Shown: positions 7,883-15,233 of the stretch, in pieces
How positions within the stretch are numbered: the first letter of the stretch is position 1
How the letters are laid out: every line of letters begins with the position of its first letter
Assembly: GCA_017307785.1 (NCBI GenBank)
Contig: JAFKGI010000058.1
Location: 1 to 42,487, forward strand
Length of the DNA: 42,487 nucleotides
Source: Vulcanimicrobiota bacterium
Lineage (GTDB): Bacteria > Vulcanimicrobiota > Xenobia > Xenobiales > JADMJV01
Direction: 5' to 3'
The notes under the pieces: generated by a model
Seen by the model: the letters and a program-made list of their open reading frames with translations, nothing else
The model's database searches: none
Told to the model about the DNA's origin: nothing
Program-made: the position numbers and the translations under genes

Positions 7883-8925
7883 CCGAGGGGCTTGGTGGAG
7901 CGCACCGCCCAGCGTAGCTTGGCCGGAATGGAGCGCGGGTTGGCGCGGCGCTCGGCTTCGCCGGCCAGAATCGGCGCCGGGGAAATCGTCTCGTAGACGG
8001 CTTCTTCCAGGCCGATGGCGAAAGCGCGCTTGACGCGGCGATCTTCGCCGGAATGAAACGAGAGAATGGCCACGCGACCGCCGGGCTTGAGGCAATAGGG
8101 CAGCACCTCGAGAAAGTGGTCGAGCACGCTCAACTCTTCGTTGACGGCGATGCGCAAGGCCATGAAGGTACGGGCCAGCGACTTCTTGACGTGCTTTTCC
8201 TCCAGATTGCCCAGGCCGGAACGCACCAGTTTGGTCAACTGGGCGGTGGTGCTGGGAGGGTTGGGGGAGCGCAGGATGGCGCGGGCGATATCCTTGGCAT
8301 AGGGCTCGTCGGCGTATTCGCTGAGGATCTTTTCCAGACGCGGTAGGGTGACGGCCTTGAGCAATTCGGAGGCGGGTCGGCCTTTTTCGGGGTTGAGGCG
8401 GAGATCGAGGGGGCCGTCGGCTTTGTAGGTGAAGCCGCGGGCCGGATTGTCGAGCTGCATCGAGGAAACGCCCAGGTCGGCCAGCACCACGTCAAAACCG
8501 CCGCCGGCTTCGCCGAGCAGGCCGCGGATGGCGGCGAAGTTCTGCTGGCGACTGATGAAAGTGACTTCGTCGTAGCCCTGGTCACGCATGCGCTGGGTGC
8601 TGCGCGGCAGTTCGATGGGGTCGACGTCGACCGCGAAAAGCATTCCCCCCGGGAGCAAACGGGGCATGAGCAGGGACGAGTGGCCGGCGTAACCGAGGGT
8701 GCAGTCCAGTCCGATTTCGCCGGGCTTGGGATCGAGAGCTTCCAGGATTTCCTGCACACAGATGGGGAGATGCATGCCGGCCGGAGTCTGGCCTTTGGCG
8801 ATGACTCGTTCTACGGTGGCCCCATAGCGCTCGGGATCGTGTTCTTTGTAGCGCTCCTCAAAGCGCCGGGGATTGGTTCCTCGATAGCGCGGGCGACGCT
8901 TGTGGGGGGCGGGGGTTTCTTCCAT
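7879..8925 (-). CDS. rsmH: 16S rRNA (cytosine-1402 N4)-methyltransferase RsmH
   Basis: This 348-residue protein carries the RsmH signature: DCTLGYAGHSS (SAM motif I), VDVDPIEL, LADLGVSSMQLD and GFTYKADGPLDLR, then LAR-TFMALRIAVNEEL and GGRVAILSFHSGEDR. It methylates C1402 of 16S rRNA in the small-subunit P site. It differs from the E. coli type by a basic N-terminal extension (RPRYRGTNPRRFEERYKE) and by SSMQLD in place of SSPQLD, as in a divergent RsmH subfamily. It is not in a division/cell-wall cluster, unlike classic mraW. The first 68 nt overlap the end of the upstream small gene. I keep the early ATG because the conserved-looking RYRGTNPRRF segment needs it. Confidence 0.93.
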   Translation of the reverse strand: MEETPAPHKRRPRYRGTNPRRFEERYKEHDPERYGATVERVIAKGQTPAGMHLPICVQEILEALDPKPGEIGLDCTLGYAGHSSLLMPRLLPGGMLFAVDVDPIELPRSTQRMRDQGYDEVTFISRQQNFAAIRGLLGEAGGGFDVVLADLGVSSMQLDNPARGFTYKADGPLDLRLNPEKGRPASELLKAVTLPRLEKILSEYADEPYAKDIARAILRSPNPPSTTAQLTKLVRSGLGNLEEKHVKKSLARTFMALRIAVNEELSVLDHFLEVLPYCLKPGGRVAILSFHSGEDRRVKRAFAIGLEEAVYETISPAPILAGEAERRANPRSIPAKLRWAVRSTKPLG

Positions 8926-9226
8926 GGTGGACCAACTGCACGATGTCGTCGTATTTTCCTTGCAGGGCGGGCGTCTGGGGCCGGCCTTCCTGAATCAGGA
9001 CTTTGGCCATCGAGTAGGCCTGCAGCGGGGTGATGTGTTCCAACTCCAGGGGAGCGCCGGGCGTGCCCTGCATGGAAGTGATGCACCAGGTGTCTTCTTC
9101 ACTCCACTCGTGCAGCGGCAGCCACTCTCCTGAGAGCGTCTTGTAGCGGGACGGGTCAAAGCGGAGCATCGCCAGCATGGTGTCGTAGAGCATGGAGCGC
9201 AGGTCGGTCGCATCGGAATTGGCCAT
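8858..9226 (-). CDS. Hypothetical protein, 122 aa
   Basis: ATG at 9226 starts MANSDATDLRSMLYDTML; the frame upstream has no coding character, so the long extension to 9442 is rejected. The protein is soluble and acidic in its first 90 residues (TLSGEWLPLHEW, EEDTWCITSM, LELEHITPLQAYSMAKVLI), with a Pro/Arg/Gln-rich, probably disordered tail. The tail region is the part that overlaps rsmH by 68 nt. It lies directly upstream of rsmH and is likely cotranscribed. No family recognised. Confidence 0.6.
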   Translation of the reverse strand: MANSDATDLRSMLYDTMLAMLRFDPSRYKTLSGEWLPLHEWSEEDTWCITSMQGTPGAPLELEHITPLQAYSMAKVLIQEGRPQTPALQGKYDDIVQLVHHGRNPRPPQASPALSRNQSPAL

Positions 9227-9273
9227 GGTATCGCTGCTTCGCGATGGACCGGCCTGGCTCTTTGTTTTTTTGC

Positions 9274-9564
9274 TTAGCAAATTGTACGGTTTCGCCAGCG
9301 GTACTCCAGGTGCTGGCAGGCTACCAGCATCCCGGGAGTGGCCGCGAACCAGCCGAGTGCGTAGAGAGAGAAGCCGAGCGGAAGCATGTCGGCGGAAGTG
9401 TCGAGAGCGGAATCCAGGTGGGCCACGGTCAGGCCGGCCCACTGGATGGCCAGACAGAGCAACAGGACCCCGCAGTGCAGGGCCTGTTGATAGGCTGGAA
9501 GTTTGAGGAAATAGGAATAGTCGGTCTGGAAAAGAGGACAGGCGCTACCACCCAGCATCTGCAT
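9274..9564 (-). CDS. Small membrane protein, 96 aa
   Basis: ATG at 9564 has an excellent ribosome site (GGGAGGT, 7 nt upstream). Two hydrophobic segments are visible: ALHCGVLLLCLAIQWAGL (about residues 28-45) and MLPLGFSLYALGWFAATPGM (about 60-79), followed by a short basic tail HLEYRWRNR. This predicts an integral membrane protein with two helices. It lies between a response regulator and the rsmH pair on the same strand. No family recognised. Confidence 0.6.
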   Translation of the reverse strand: MQMLGGSACPLFQTDYSYFLKLPAYQQALHCGVLLLCLAIQWAGLTVAHLDSALDTSADMLPLGFSLYALGWFAATPGMLVACQHLEYRWRNRTIC

Positions 9565-9620
9565 TCGGTCTACCTCCCGGAATCATTCCCCCATTTCTTG
9601 TTATGCCCAGCTGCGGAAAT

Positions 9621-10253
9621 TTAGACTTGATCTTCGAAAAGATTTCTTTCGCGCACCCAGACAATCGCTTCCACTCGACTGGCCACTCCTAATTTGGAAT
9701 AAAGCGTGCTGACGTGATTGCGCACGGTTTGTTCGGCCAGCGAGAGTTCGTCGGCGATGGTGGCGTTGTCTTTGGCCTGGGCCAGCAGACGCAGAATTTG
9801 CTTTTCGCGGGGGGAGAGAGCGACCAGTTCGTCCTCGACGTCGGTGCTGTTGAGCATTTTTTCCATGACGCCCTGGCTGAACCAGGTGGCGCCGCTGCCC
9901 AGCACGCGCACGGCCTGGAGCAAATGTTCGGGCGCTTCGTCTTTGAGCAAATAGCCGGAGATTTTGGCTTTCATGAGGGCGCGAATGGTGGCGGCCTCGG
10001 CGTGACTGGTGAGGATGAGGATCTTGATGTTGGGCTGCATCTCGCGCGCGGTGACGATCAGATTCTCGGCTTTGCCGCCGGGCATTTCCACGTCCAGCAG
10101 CAGAATGTCCGGTTTCATTTTGCCCAAAAGATCGACGGCTTCCTTGAAGTCGTGAGCTTCGGCCACCACCGTAATCTCGTCCGACTGCGAAAGAGTGGCG
10201 CGAACACCGGAGCGGACCAGGGGATGATCATCAGCGACCATAAGATTCAACAC
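9621..10253 (-). CDS. NarL/FixJ-type response regulator
   Basis: This is a 210-residue regulator with a CheY-like receiver (MVADDHPLVRSG, phospho-acceptor Asp54 in LLLDVEMPGG, Thr in LILTSH, Lys in YLLKDEA) and a C-terminal LuxR-type HTH (LSPREKQILRLLAQ, then TVRNHVSTLYSKLGV). I prefer the GTG at 10253 because ACGAGGTG lies 6-7 nt upstream; the ATG at 10289 has no ribosome site. It controls transcription after phosphorylation by a partner histidine kinase. The hybrid operon carrying a histidine kinase and a Ser/Thr kinase ends about 100 nt upstream on the same strand, so one of these may be its partner (inference). Confidence 0.92.
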   Translation of the reverse strand: MLNLMVADDHPLVRSGVRATLSQSDEITVVAEAHDFKEAVDLLGKMKPDILLLDVEMPGGKAENLIVTAREMQPNIKILILTSHAEAATIRALMKAKISGYLLKDEAPEHLLQAVRVLGSGATWFSQGVMEKMLNSTDVEDELVALSPREKQILRLLAQAKDNATIADELSLAEQTVRNHVSTLYSKLGVASRVEAIVWVRERNLFEDQV

Positions 10254-10351
10254 AATAGCACCTCGTAAAATTTCAATTCCCGCTGCCATCTTAGCAAGCC
10301 TGAGTTAGTCAGCCTCCTGACTGGAGTACCGGGTGCCGGGAGTATCGTATA

Positions 10352-11755
10352 CTACATTCCCGCCCAGAGGGCGCGTTCGACCTCCAGCAGGGAGGGGTAG
10401 CGGTCGGATGGATGATGCGATAGCATTCGCTGAATGACCTCGGTCAGGTGGGGGCAGAGAGCGGGGCGAAGTTTTTTCAACTCCGGAGTGGTACCGGGAA
10501 GTTCGCCGGTCAGCGCTTCGTAGGCCAGCACTCCCAGAGCATACTGGTCGCTGGCCGGGCTGGCGGGGGCGCCGGCCAGGCGTTCGGGGGCCAGGTAACC
10601 TGAGGTCCCGCTGACGTCGTCGGGAGTCGGTTCCACTTCGGCCAGGCCGAAATCCACCCAGCAAGCCCGGCCGGCGGCGGTGACGATCAGGTTTTCCGGC
10701 TTGATATCGCGGTGCACGATGTGTTGGGAGTGAGCCCAGGCCAGCCCGGAGGCGGCCTGAACCAGCAAGGGAGCCAGGGCGGTGGCGCCCAGGGCGTCGA
10801 CCGAGAGGGCGGTGCGCAAATCGGAACCTTCCACCAGTTCCATCACCAGGTAGGGCCGGCCCAGGTCTTCGCCCCACTCCAGCACTTTGACCAGGTTGGG
10901 GTGGTCGAGTTCGGCCAGCAGGGCCGCTTCGCGTCGAAAGGCGGCGAGATGAATCGATTGATCGGCCAGATGGGCGTGCAGCACTTTGATGGCCACCGGG
11001 CGGCCGCTGTGCCGGTGTTCGGCGCGGAAGACTTTGCCGGCGGCTCCCCAGCCCAGCGCCTGGCGGATCCAGTAGTCTCCCAGGCAGGGGCGGTTGAGCG
11101 GGCTCGGCCGTTGAGAGCTTTGGCGCCGGAGCCAGAGCGCCCCCAAAAGCAGGGCCGGGACGGCCGGCCAGAGCGGATAGCGCAGCGGGAGGGGCAGACT
11201 GCCGGAAGCGGGCCAGCGATTCTGACCGGGGCTGAAAGTGTAGCTGGCGATGGGCACGCGACTGGGCAGGCACCCCCAGTGACGAAATTCGATTTCGAAG
11301 TAGCCCTGGCCGCTGCCGCCGGTCAGGCGGGCCAGGTTCAGCGACAGTGGTTGGCCGCTCAGGCCCAGGTATTCCTGGCGACCGGCGGCCGAAATCAGAA
11401 AGATCTGAGCGCCGGCCGGGCGGGTGTGGAAAGTGGCTTGCAGGATTTGCGGGGAGAGGGTCAGGACCTGGTGCAGGGCCGGTGGCCAGCGCTGCTCGGG
11501 ACCGCTTTTCCAGTGAGCGGCCGGCACTTGCAGTTCCAGCGTCTGGTAGCCCTGGCGCATGAGACGAAAGCGTGGAGACTCAGGGGTGTCCGGCACTTCC
11601 ACCTGGTTGCGGAGGTTGCGCGGGCAGGGCTGCCAGAGATCGCCCTGCTGGACGGCCACCTGGAAGTCGCGGGGCACGCAGTCGAAGGTTAACCGGCGTC
11701 CGCCTTCGGCCGCCACCGCCAGTGCCAGGCACAGCCACAGCAGCCAGACTTTCAC
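10352..11755 (-). CDS. Transmembrane Ser/Thr protein kinase with N-terminal sensor domain
   Basis: This 467-residue protein has unusual topology. An N-terminal signal peptide (VWLLWLCLALAVAAEG) leads into an exported region (about 20-180) with PEGA-like strands (RFRLMRQGYQTLELQVP; ATFHTRPAGAQIFLIS). A membrane helix follows (LWPAVPALLLGALWL, about 200), then a C-terminal kinase. Kinase motifs: GWGAAGKVF, AIKVL, HRDIKPENL (catalytic Asp about 350), VDFGLAE and GYLAPERL, all intact. Most bacterial Hanks-type kinases have the reverse order. The GTG start overlaps the stop of the histidine-kinase gene (GTGA), so the two are translationally coupled. It probably senses an envelope signal and phosphorylates cytoplasmic targets. 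Confidence 0.9.
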   Translation of the reverse strand: MKVWLLWLCLALAVAAEGGRRLTFDCVPRDFQVAVQQGDLWQPCPRNLRNQVEVPDTPESPRFRLMRQGYQTLELQVPAAHWKSGPEQRWPPALHQVLTLSPQILQATFHTRPAGAQIFLISAAGRQEYLGLSGQPLSLNLARLTGGSGQGYFEIEFRHWGCLPSRVPIASYTFSPGQNRWPASGSLPLPLRYPLWPAVPALLLGALWLRRQSSQRPSPLNRPCLGDYWIRQALGWGAAGKVFRAEHRHSGRPVAIKVLHAHLADQSIHLAAFRREAALLAELDHPNLVKVLEWGEDLGRPYLVMELVEGSDLRTALSVDALGATALAPLLVQAASGLAWAHSQHIVHRDIKPENLIVTAAGRACWVDFGLAEVEPTPDDVSGTSGYLAPERLAGAPASPASDQYALGVLAYEALTGELPGTTPELKKLRPALCPHLTEVIQRMLSHHPSDRYPSLLEVERALWAGM

Positions 11756-13416
11756 GCCAGAGGGAACCGCAGCTTGAAGGTGGTTCCTCGTTCGGGTTCG
11801 CTCTCGACGGTGAGCTCGCCGCCCCAGCCGGTAACGATGGCGTAGACGGTGGAAAGACCCAATCCGGTGCCTTTGCCGGGTTCCTTGGTGGTGAAGTAGG
11901 GTTCGAAAATGCGGGCCGCTACTTCGGAAGGCATGCCGCTGCCCTGATCGCTGACGCGCAGCTCGGCCATGCCTTCGAGGATGGAAGTGCTGAGACGGAT
12001 CTGACCGCCCTCGGGCATGGCGTCGCGGGCGTTGACCAGCAGGTTGAGCACCACCTGTTCCAACTGGGTGCGGTCGCCGAGCAACTCGGCCCGCGACTGC
12101 AGGTTGGTTTCCAGCGCCACCTGACGACCGAGCAGGCGCGAGGCCATCCGGCTGAAGTCGGCCACCGCCTGGTCCAGCGGGAACTTCTGCGGGTCGCTAT
12201 TCTTTTTGCGACCGAAGTGGAGCAACTGACGGGTCAAATCGGCGGCCGCATCCAGCCCCTGCTCCAGCTCGTTGAGATAATGTTCGACCTGCTCTCGTTG
12301 ATCGAGATCGCAGCGGATCAGCCCGGCCAGGCCGGAAAAGAGGCAGAGGAAGTTGTTGTAGTCGTGGGCCACGCCGCTGGCCAGCAGGCCGACCGCCTCC
12401 ATTTTCTGGGCTTGCATCAGGCGCGCTTCGGCCACTCGCTGGGCGCTCAGATCTCGGAAGATAGCCAGCACGGTCAGGGGCGAACCGCTATCGATTTCGG
12501 CGCAGGTCAGGGTGCCGCTGACGGGCACGGTCTGGCCGTTGGGTCGCTGGAGCTCGGCTTCGAATTCGGGGCATTTGCCGTCCAGGAGGGCGTCGTGGAG
12601 GCGGGCGCGCACGCGCTGCCAGCAGTCCGGCCGGAACAACTGCTCGAACTGCTGGGGCGTGCCGGTCAGGTTGTGCAGGGAGCGGTTGACGAAGACCAGG
12701 TTGCCTTCGGGTTCGAGGATGGCGATCAGGTCGTGGGCTCCGTCGCACAGATGTCGATATTGCAGCTCCAACTGTTTCAGGCGGCGGCGCACCTTGCGCA
12801 CGTCCTGAGAATCACGCACCACCACCAGGCTGCGGCTGGAGGAGCCGGCCAACTGGCTGAGGGTGCGCCCGGACGTTTGGGGTCCGTGCAGCAGTTCGTC
12901 CAGGGATTGACCCACCAGTTCGCGGCCTTCGCCCACCAGCAGTTCGGGACTGCCGCTGAGCCGGCGGATGCGCCGCTGAGCGTCTACTTCCAGCACCAGC
13001 GAGCGAGCCCCGCGGCCGGCCCGACTCCACAGGCAAAGGGCCAGGCTGGCCAGCCAACCGACGGCCAGAGGCATGGGAGGGCGAGGGGCGGCGTAGTGCA
13101 GGCGCAGGTTGGCCAGCAGCTGGCCGGATTCGGCCACCGCCTGGCTTTCCTCGAAGGGTCCCTCTCCGAAGGACCAGAGTCGGGTGTGGTCGGCGGCCAG
13201 CAGTTCGGCGCCCTGCAGATCGGGTAGCAGCTGCAGCCGGCTGAGGGCCGGGCCCGGCTGAAAAGGCCGTGTCTCCAGGCCGATTTGCACCTCGCTGCCG
13301 AGCAGGGCGGCCAGGGATTGGGCCGTCTGGAGGCGCTGGGACTGGAGGTTGAGGACCCACTGGCCGGTCCAGGCCAGCAGCAGGCTGACCACCAGCACCG
13401 ATTGCTTCCACTTCAT
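11752..13416 (-). CDS. Membrane sensor histidine kinase (PAS-HisKA-HATPase)
   Basis: This 554-residue kinase starts at the ATG 13416, overlapping the stop of the GspF-like gene (ATGA). The first helix VLVVSLLLAWTGQWVLNL and a second near residue 118 (PLAVGWLASLALCLW) bracket a small exported sensor. A PAS-type domain (LIAILEPEGNLVFVNRS) and coiled coil follow. H-box: LLASGVAHDYNN with His at about 351. N-box NLLVNARDAMPEGG, G1 VSDQGSGM, F PYFTTKEPG and G2 GTGLGLSTV are all present. The DYNNFL form of the H-box resembles NtrB/HPK4-type kinases. It is translationally coupled to pilus-type genes upstream and the Ser/Thr kinase downstream. Its partner could be the NarL-type regulator at 9.6-10.3 kb. 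Confidence 0.93.
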   Translation of the reverse strand: MKWKQSVLVVSLLLAWTGQWVLNLQSQRLQTAQSLAALLGSEVQIGLETRPFQPGPALSRLQLLPDLQGAELLAADHTRLWSFGEGPFEESQAVAESGQLLANLRLHYAAPRPPMPLAVGWLASLALCLWSRAGRGARSLVLEVDAQRRIRRLSGSPELLVGEGRELVGQSLDELLHGPQTSGRTLSQLAGSSSRSLVVVRDSQDVRKVRRRLKQLELQYRHLCDGAHDLIAILEPEGNLVFVNRSLHNLTGTPQQFEQLFRPDCWQRVRARLHDALLDGKCPEFEAELQRPNGQTVPVSGTLTCAEIDSGSPLTVLAIFRDLSAQRVAEARLMQAQKMEAVGLLASGVAHDYNNFLCLFSGLAGLIRCDLDQREQVEHYLNELEQGLDAAADLTRQLLHFGRKKNSDPQKFPLDQAVADFSRMASRLLGRQVALETNLQSRAELLGDRTQLEQVVLNLLVNARDAMPEGGQIRLSTSILEGMAELRVSDQGSGMPSEVAARIFEPYFTTKEPGKGTGLGLSTVYAIVTGWGGELTVESEPERGTTFKLRFPLA

Positions 13417-14312
13417 AGTTGCGCCGCCAGCCGCAGCAGCGGACCCACCGAGGTCACCAGAAAAAGCATGAGCAGTCCCCCAATCAGCAACATACAGAGC
13501 GGGCTCAGCAAGGCGGTCATGGCCTTGAGACTGGTTTCCAGCTCTACTTCGTACAGGTCCACCAAGGGTTTGAGCAGTTGATCGAGTGAGCCGCACTCCA
13601 GGCCGGCGGCGATGGTGCCGACCACCAGCGGGCTGAAGTAGCCGCAACCGCGAAAGCAATCGGGCAGGTCGCAGCCGGCTCGCAGAGCTTCCAGAATCCG
13701 CGTGACCGCCGCCCGACACTCGGGCTCGGGGCTGGCGTGGGCCGCCAGTTGCAGCGACATGGGCAGGGCGATGCCCTGTTGCAAGAGGCTACCCCAGCAA
13801 CTGAGAAAGTGGCTGGTAGCCCAAACTTTGGCCAGGCGGCGGGCCGGTCCTGAGGCGCGCAGTCGGCGCCCGGCCGGAACCCGGCAGGCGACCAGCAGAG
13901 GCACCAACAGCAAAATCCAGGGGGACCAGGAGAGCAGCAGCGGTCCCATGACCAAAGCCATGGCCAGCAGGCAACCGAAAACCAGGCCGGGATAGGTCAG
14001 TTCGGCAACGATTTTCTGGCGCAGGCGCTGGCTGGATTCCTCGTGGACGGCCAGATAGGTGAAGCAATCGTCCAGCTTTCCGGACTTTTCACCCAGCTGG
14101 ATCACCGCCTGGTGGTAGCTGGAGAAAAGGCCATCGCTGTCGCGCAGGGCCTGAGCCAGGCCGCCGCCGCTGCGCAGGATGGCGGCGGCTCGCAGCAAGG
14201 GATATCCCGAGGGGAGCTGGCGGCCCAGCAGGTCCAGCGCGCGATCCAGGCGTACGCCGCTGCTTTGCAGCAGACTGAGGCTGCGGAACAGTTGGGCTCT
14301 TTGCCACTTCAT
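13413..14312 (-). CDS. GspF/PilC-family inner-membrane protein
   Basis: This 299-residue protein has two T2SSF domains, each a cytoplasmic helical bundle followed by membrane helices. The first runs from LFRSLSLLQSSGVRLDRAL to LGEKSGKLDDC with helices LVFGCLLAMALVMGPLLLSW. The second runs from WGSLLQQGIALPMSLQLAA to AAGLECGSLDQLL and ends in LLSPLCMLLIGGLLMLFLVT. GspF/PilC forms the inner-membrane platform that the assembly ATPase turns. It is shorter than typical members (about 400 aa), lacking most of the N-terminal region. Its ATG overlaps the preceding pseudopilin stop by 4 nt. No GspE/PilB ATPase, secretin or prepilin peptidase is in the window. Confidence 0.92.
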   Translation of the reverse strand: MKWQRAQLFRSLSLLQSSGVRLDRALDLLGRQLPSGYPLLRAAAILRSGGGLAQALRDSDGLFSSYHQAVIQLGEKSGKLDDCFTYLAVHEESSQRLRQKIVAELTYPGLVFGCLLAMALVMGPLLLSWSPWILLLVPLLVACRVPAGRRLRASGPARRLAKVWATSHFLSCWGSLLQQGIALPMSLQLAAHASPEPECRAAVTRILEALRAGCDLPDCFRGCGYFSPLVVGTIAAGLECGSLDQLLKPLVDLYEVELETSLKAMTALLSPLCMLLIGGLLMLFLVTSVGPLLRLAAQL

Positions 14313-14875
14313 CGCAGCAACCTCGGCCGAACCATCTGCTGCAGAGTCAGGTCGCCGACCTGGAGCACCAGGCTGTAGGGTCCGCGCGGCTTGTCCGCCT
14401 GGCCACCGCTGTCGCGGAAGGTCAGACGGGCTGCGCCACTGAGTTTTTGCCAGCTCAGGCGGGGCAGGCAGGTTTGCAGCTGGGCGGGCTCCAGGGCTTC
14501 GCGCCAGGTGGGGCTCAGGTTCAGGACTTGCTGCCAGGAGCAGCGCCCGCGTCGGCAGCTGGCCACCTCAAAAATCCAGCCCTGGTCGTCGAGCAGCACA
14601 GTGCCGTCGGGAGTCCAGCCGCTCATGCGGCGGCCGCTCAGGTAGCCGTTTTGCAGGGATAGGCAGGCCTGCGGGGTCTGGCGCAGATCCAGGCAGAGCT
14701 CATCCATGACCAGGTGAGCGGCGCGCAGTTCTTCGGCGCGGTCGAGTCCCCGGTTCTGCAGCTTCAAGCTGGGCACCAGGAAGAGGGCCGCCATGCCCAC
14801 GATCAGCAGTAGCAGGGCCTGATAGACCAGTAGCTCCGCCAGGCTGAGGCCACGCGCGTCACGGTTTCGGCGCAA
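14309..14875 (-). CDS. Pseudopilin/minor pilin (PulG/PilW-like)
   Basis: The coding start is not an ATG. I favour TTG at 14875, which gives a basic leader (RRNRDARG) before a prepilin cleavage site G|LSLAE, with Glu at +5, and the hydrophobic helix LLVYQALLLLIVGMAALFLV. The 188-residue protein then has a soluble domain with paired Cys residues (ELCLDLRQTPQACLSL; CRRGRC; LQTCLPRL). The prepilin signal identifies it as a type IV pilus minor pilin or type II secretion pseudopilin. The start overlaps the upstream gene by 17 nt. Longer in-frame extensions lie entirely inside the upstream gene and look non-coding. Confidence 0.8.
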   Translation of the reverse strand: MRRNRDARGLSLAELLVYQALLLLIVGMAALFLVPSLKLQNRGLDRAEELRAAHLVMDELCLDLRQTPQACLSLQNGYLSGRRMSGWTPDGTVLLDDQGWIFEVASCRRGRCSWQQVLNLSPTWREALEPAQLQTCLPRLSWQKLSGAARLTFRDSGGQADKPRGPYSLVLQVGDLTLQQMVRPRLLR

Positions 14876-15233
14876 GATAGCTCGCCAATTCGAGTTGGTG
14901 ATCGCCGAGAGCGTCCCGCCAGTGCACGGCGCAGTGGGCCTGAAGCAGCTGCTCGGGCGACTCGCCCGCCACCGGGGTGATTTCGATGCCGGCCGTGAAG
15001 GCAATGCCTTCATACTGGTGGGGAGGCGCGGCCAGCTGGCCGGGGGCGGGGAAGTCCAGGTTTTCCAGCAGCGCTTGGGCAAATTGGAGGGCGTGGCCGC
15101 GATAGCGTCCCTGATGCAGCAAAATCGAGCTGCTGGGCAGCAGGGTGAGCACGAAGAAGGCCACCAGCGCCAGCAGGCTGCTGGAGAGGACGGCGTCCAT
15201 GAGCAGCACCCCGGTCAGGGATCTTCGCGCCAT
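14859..15233 (-). CDS. Pseudopilin-like protein (PilV/GspI-like)
   Basis: ATG at 15233 starts a 124-residue protein with a short basic leader (MARRSLTG) and a hydrophobic helix VLLMDAVLSSSLLALVAFFV. This is prepilin-like, although the residue at +5 after the Gly is Asp, not the usual Glu. The rest is a small soluble domain (HALQFAQALLENL, FTAGIEITPV, CAVHWRD). It overlaps the preceding gene by 19 nt and the following pseudopilin by 17 nt. Position and size fit a PilV/GspI-type minor component; a non-canonical +5 residue is typical of GspK-like tips, so the exact class is uncertain. Confidence 0.75.
   Translation of the reverse strand: MARRSLTGVLLMDAVLSSSLLALVAFFVLTLLPSSSILLHQGRYRGHALQFAQALLENLDFPAPGQLAAPPHQYEGIAFTAGIEITPVAGESPEQLLQAHCAVHWRDALGDHQLELASYLAPKP

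Noticed and set aside
10307..10322. Terminator between the Ser/Thr kinase and regulator genes
   Set aside because: A 6-bp stem (AGTCAG/CTGACT) is present but no T-tract follows on either strand.
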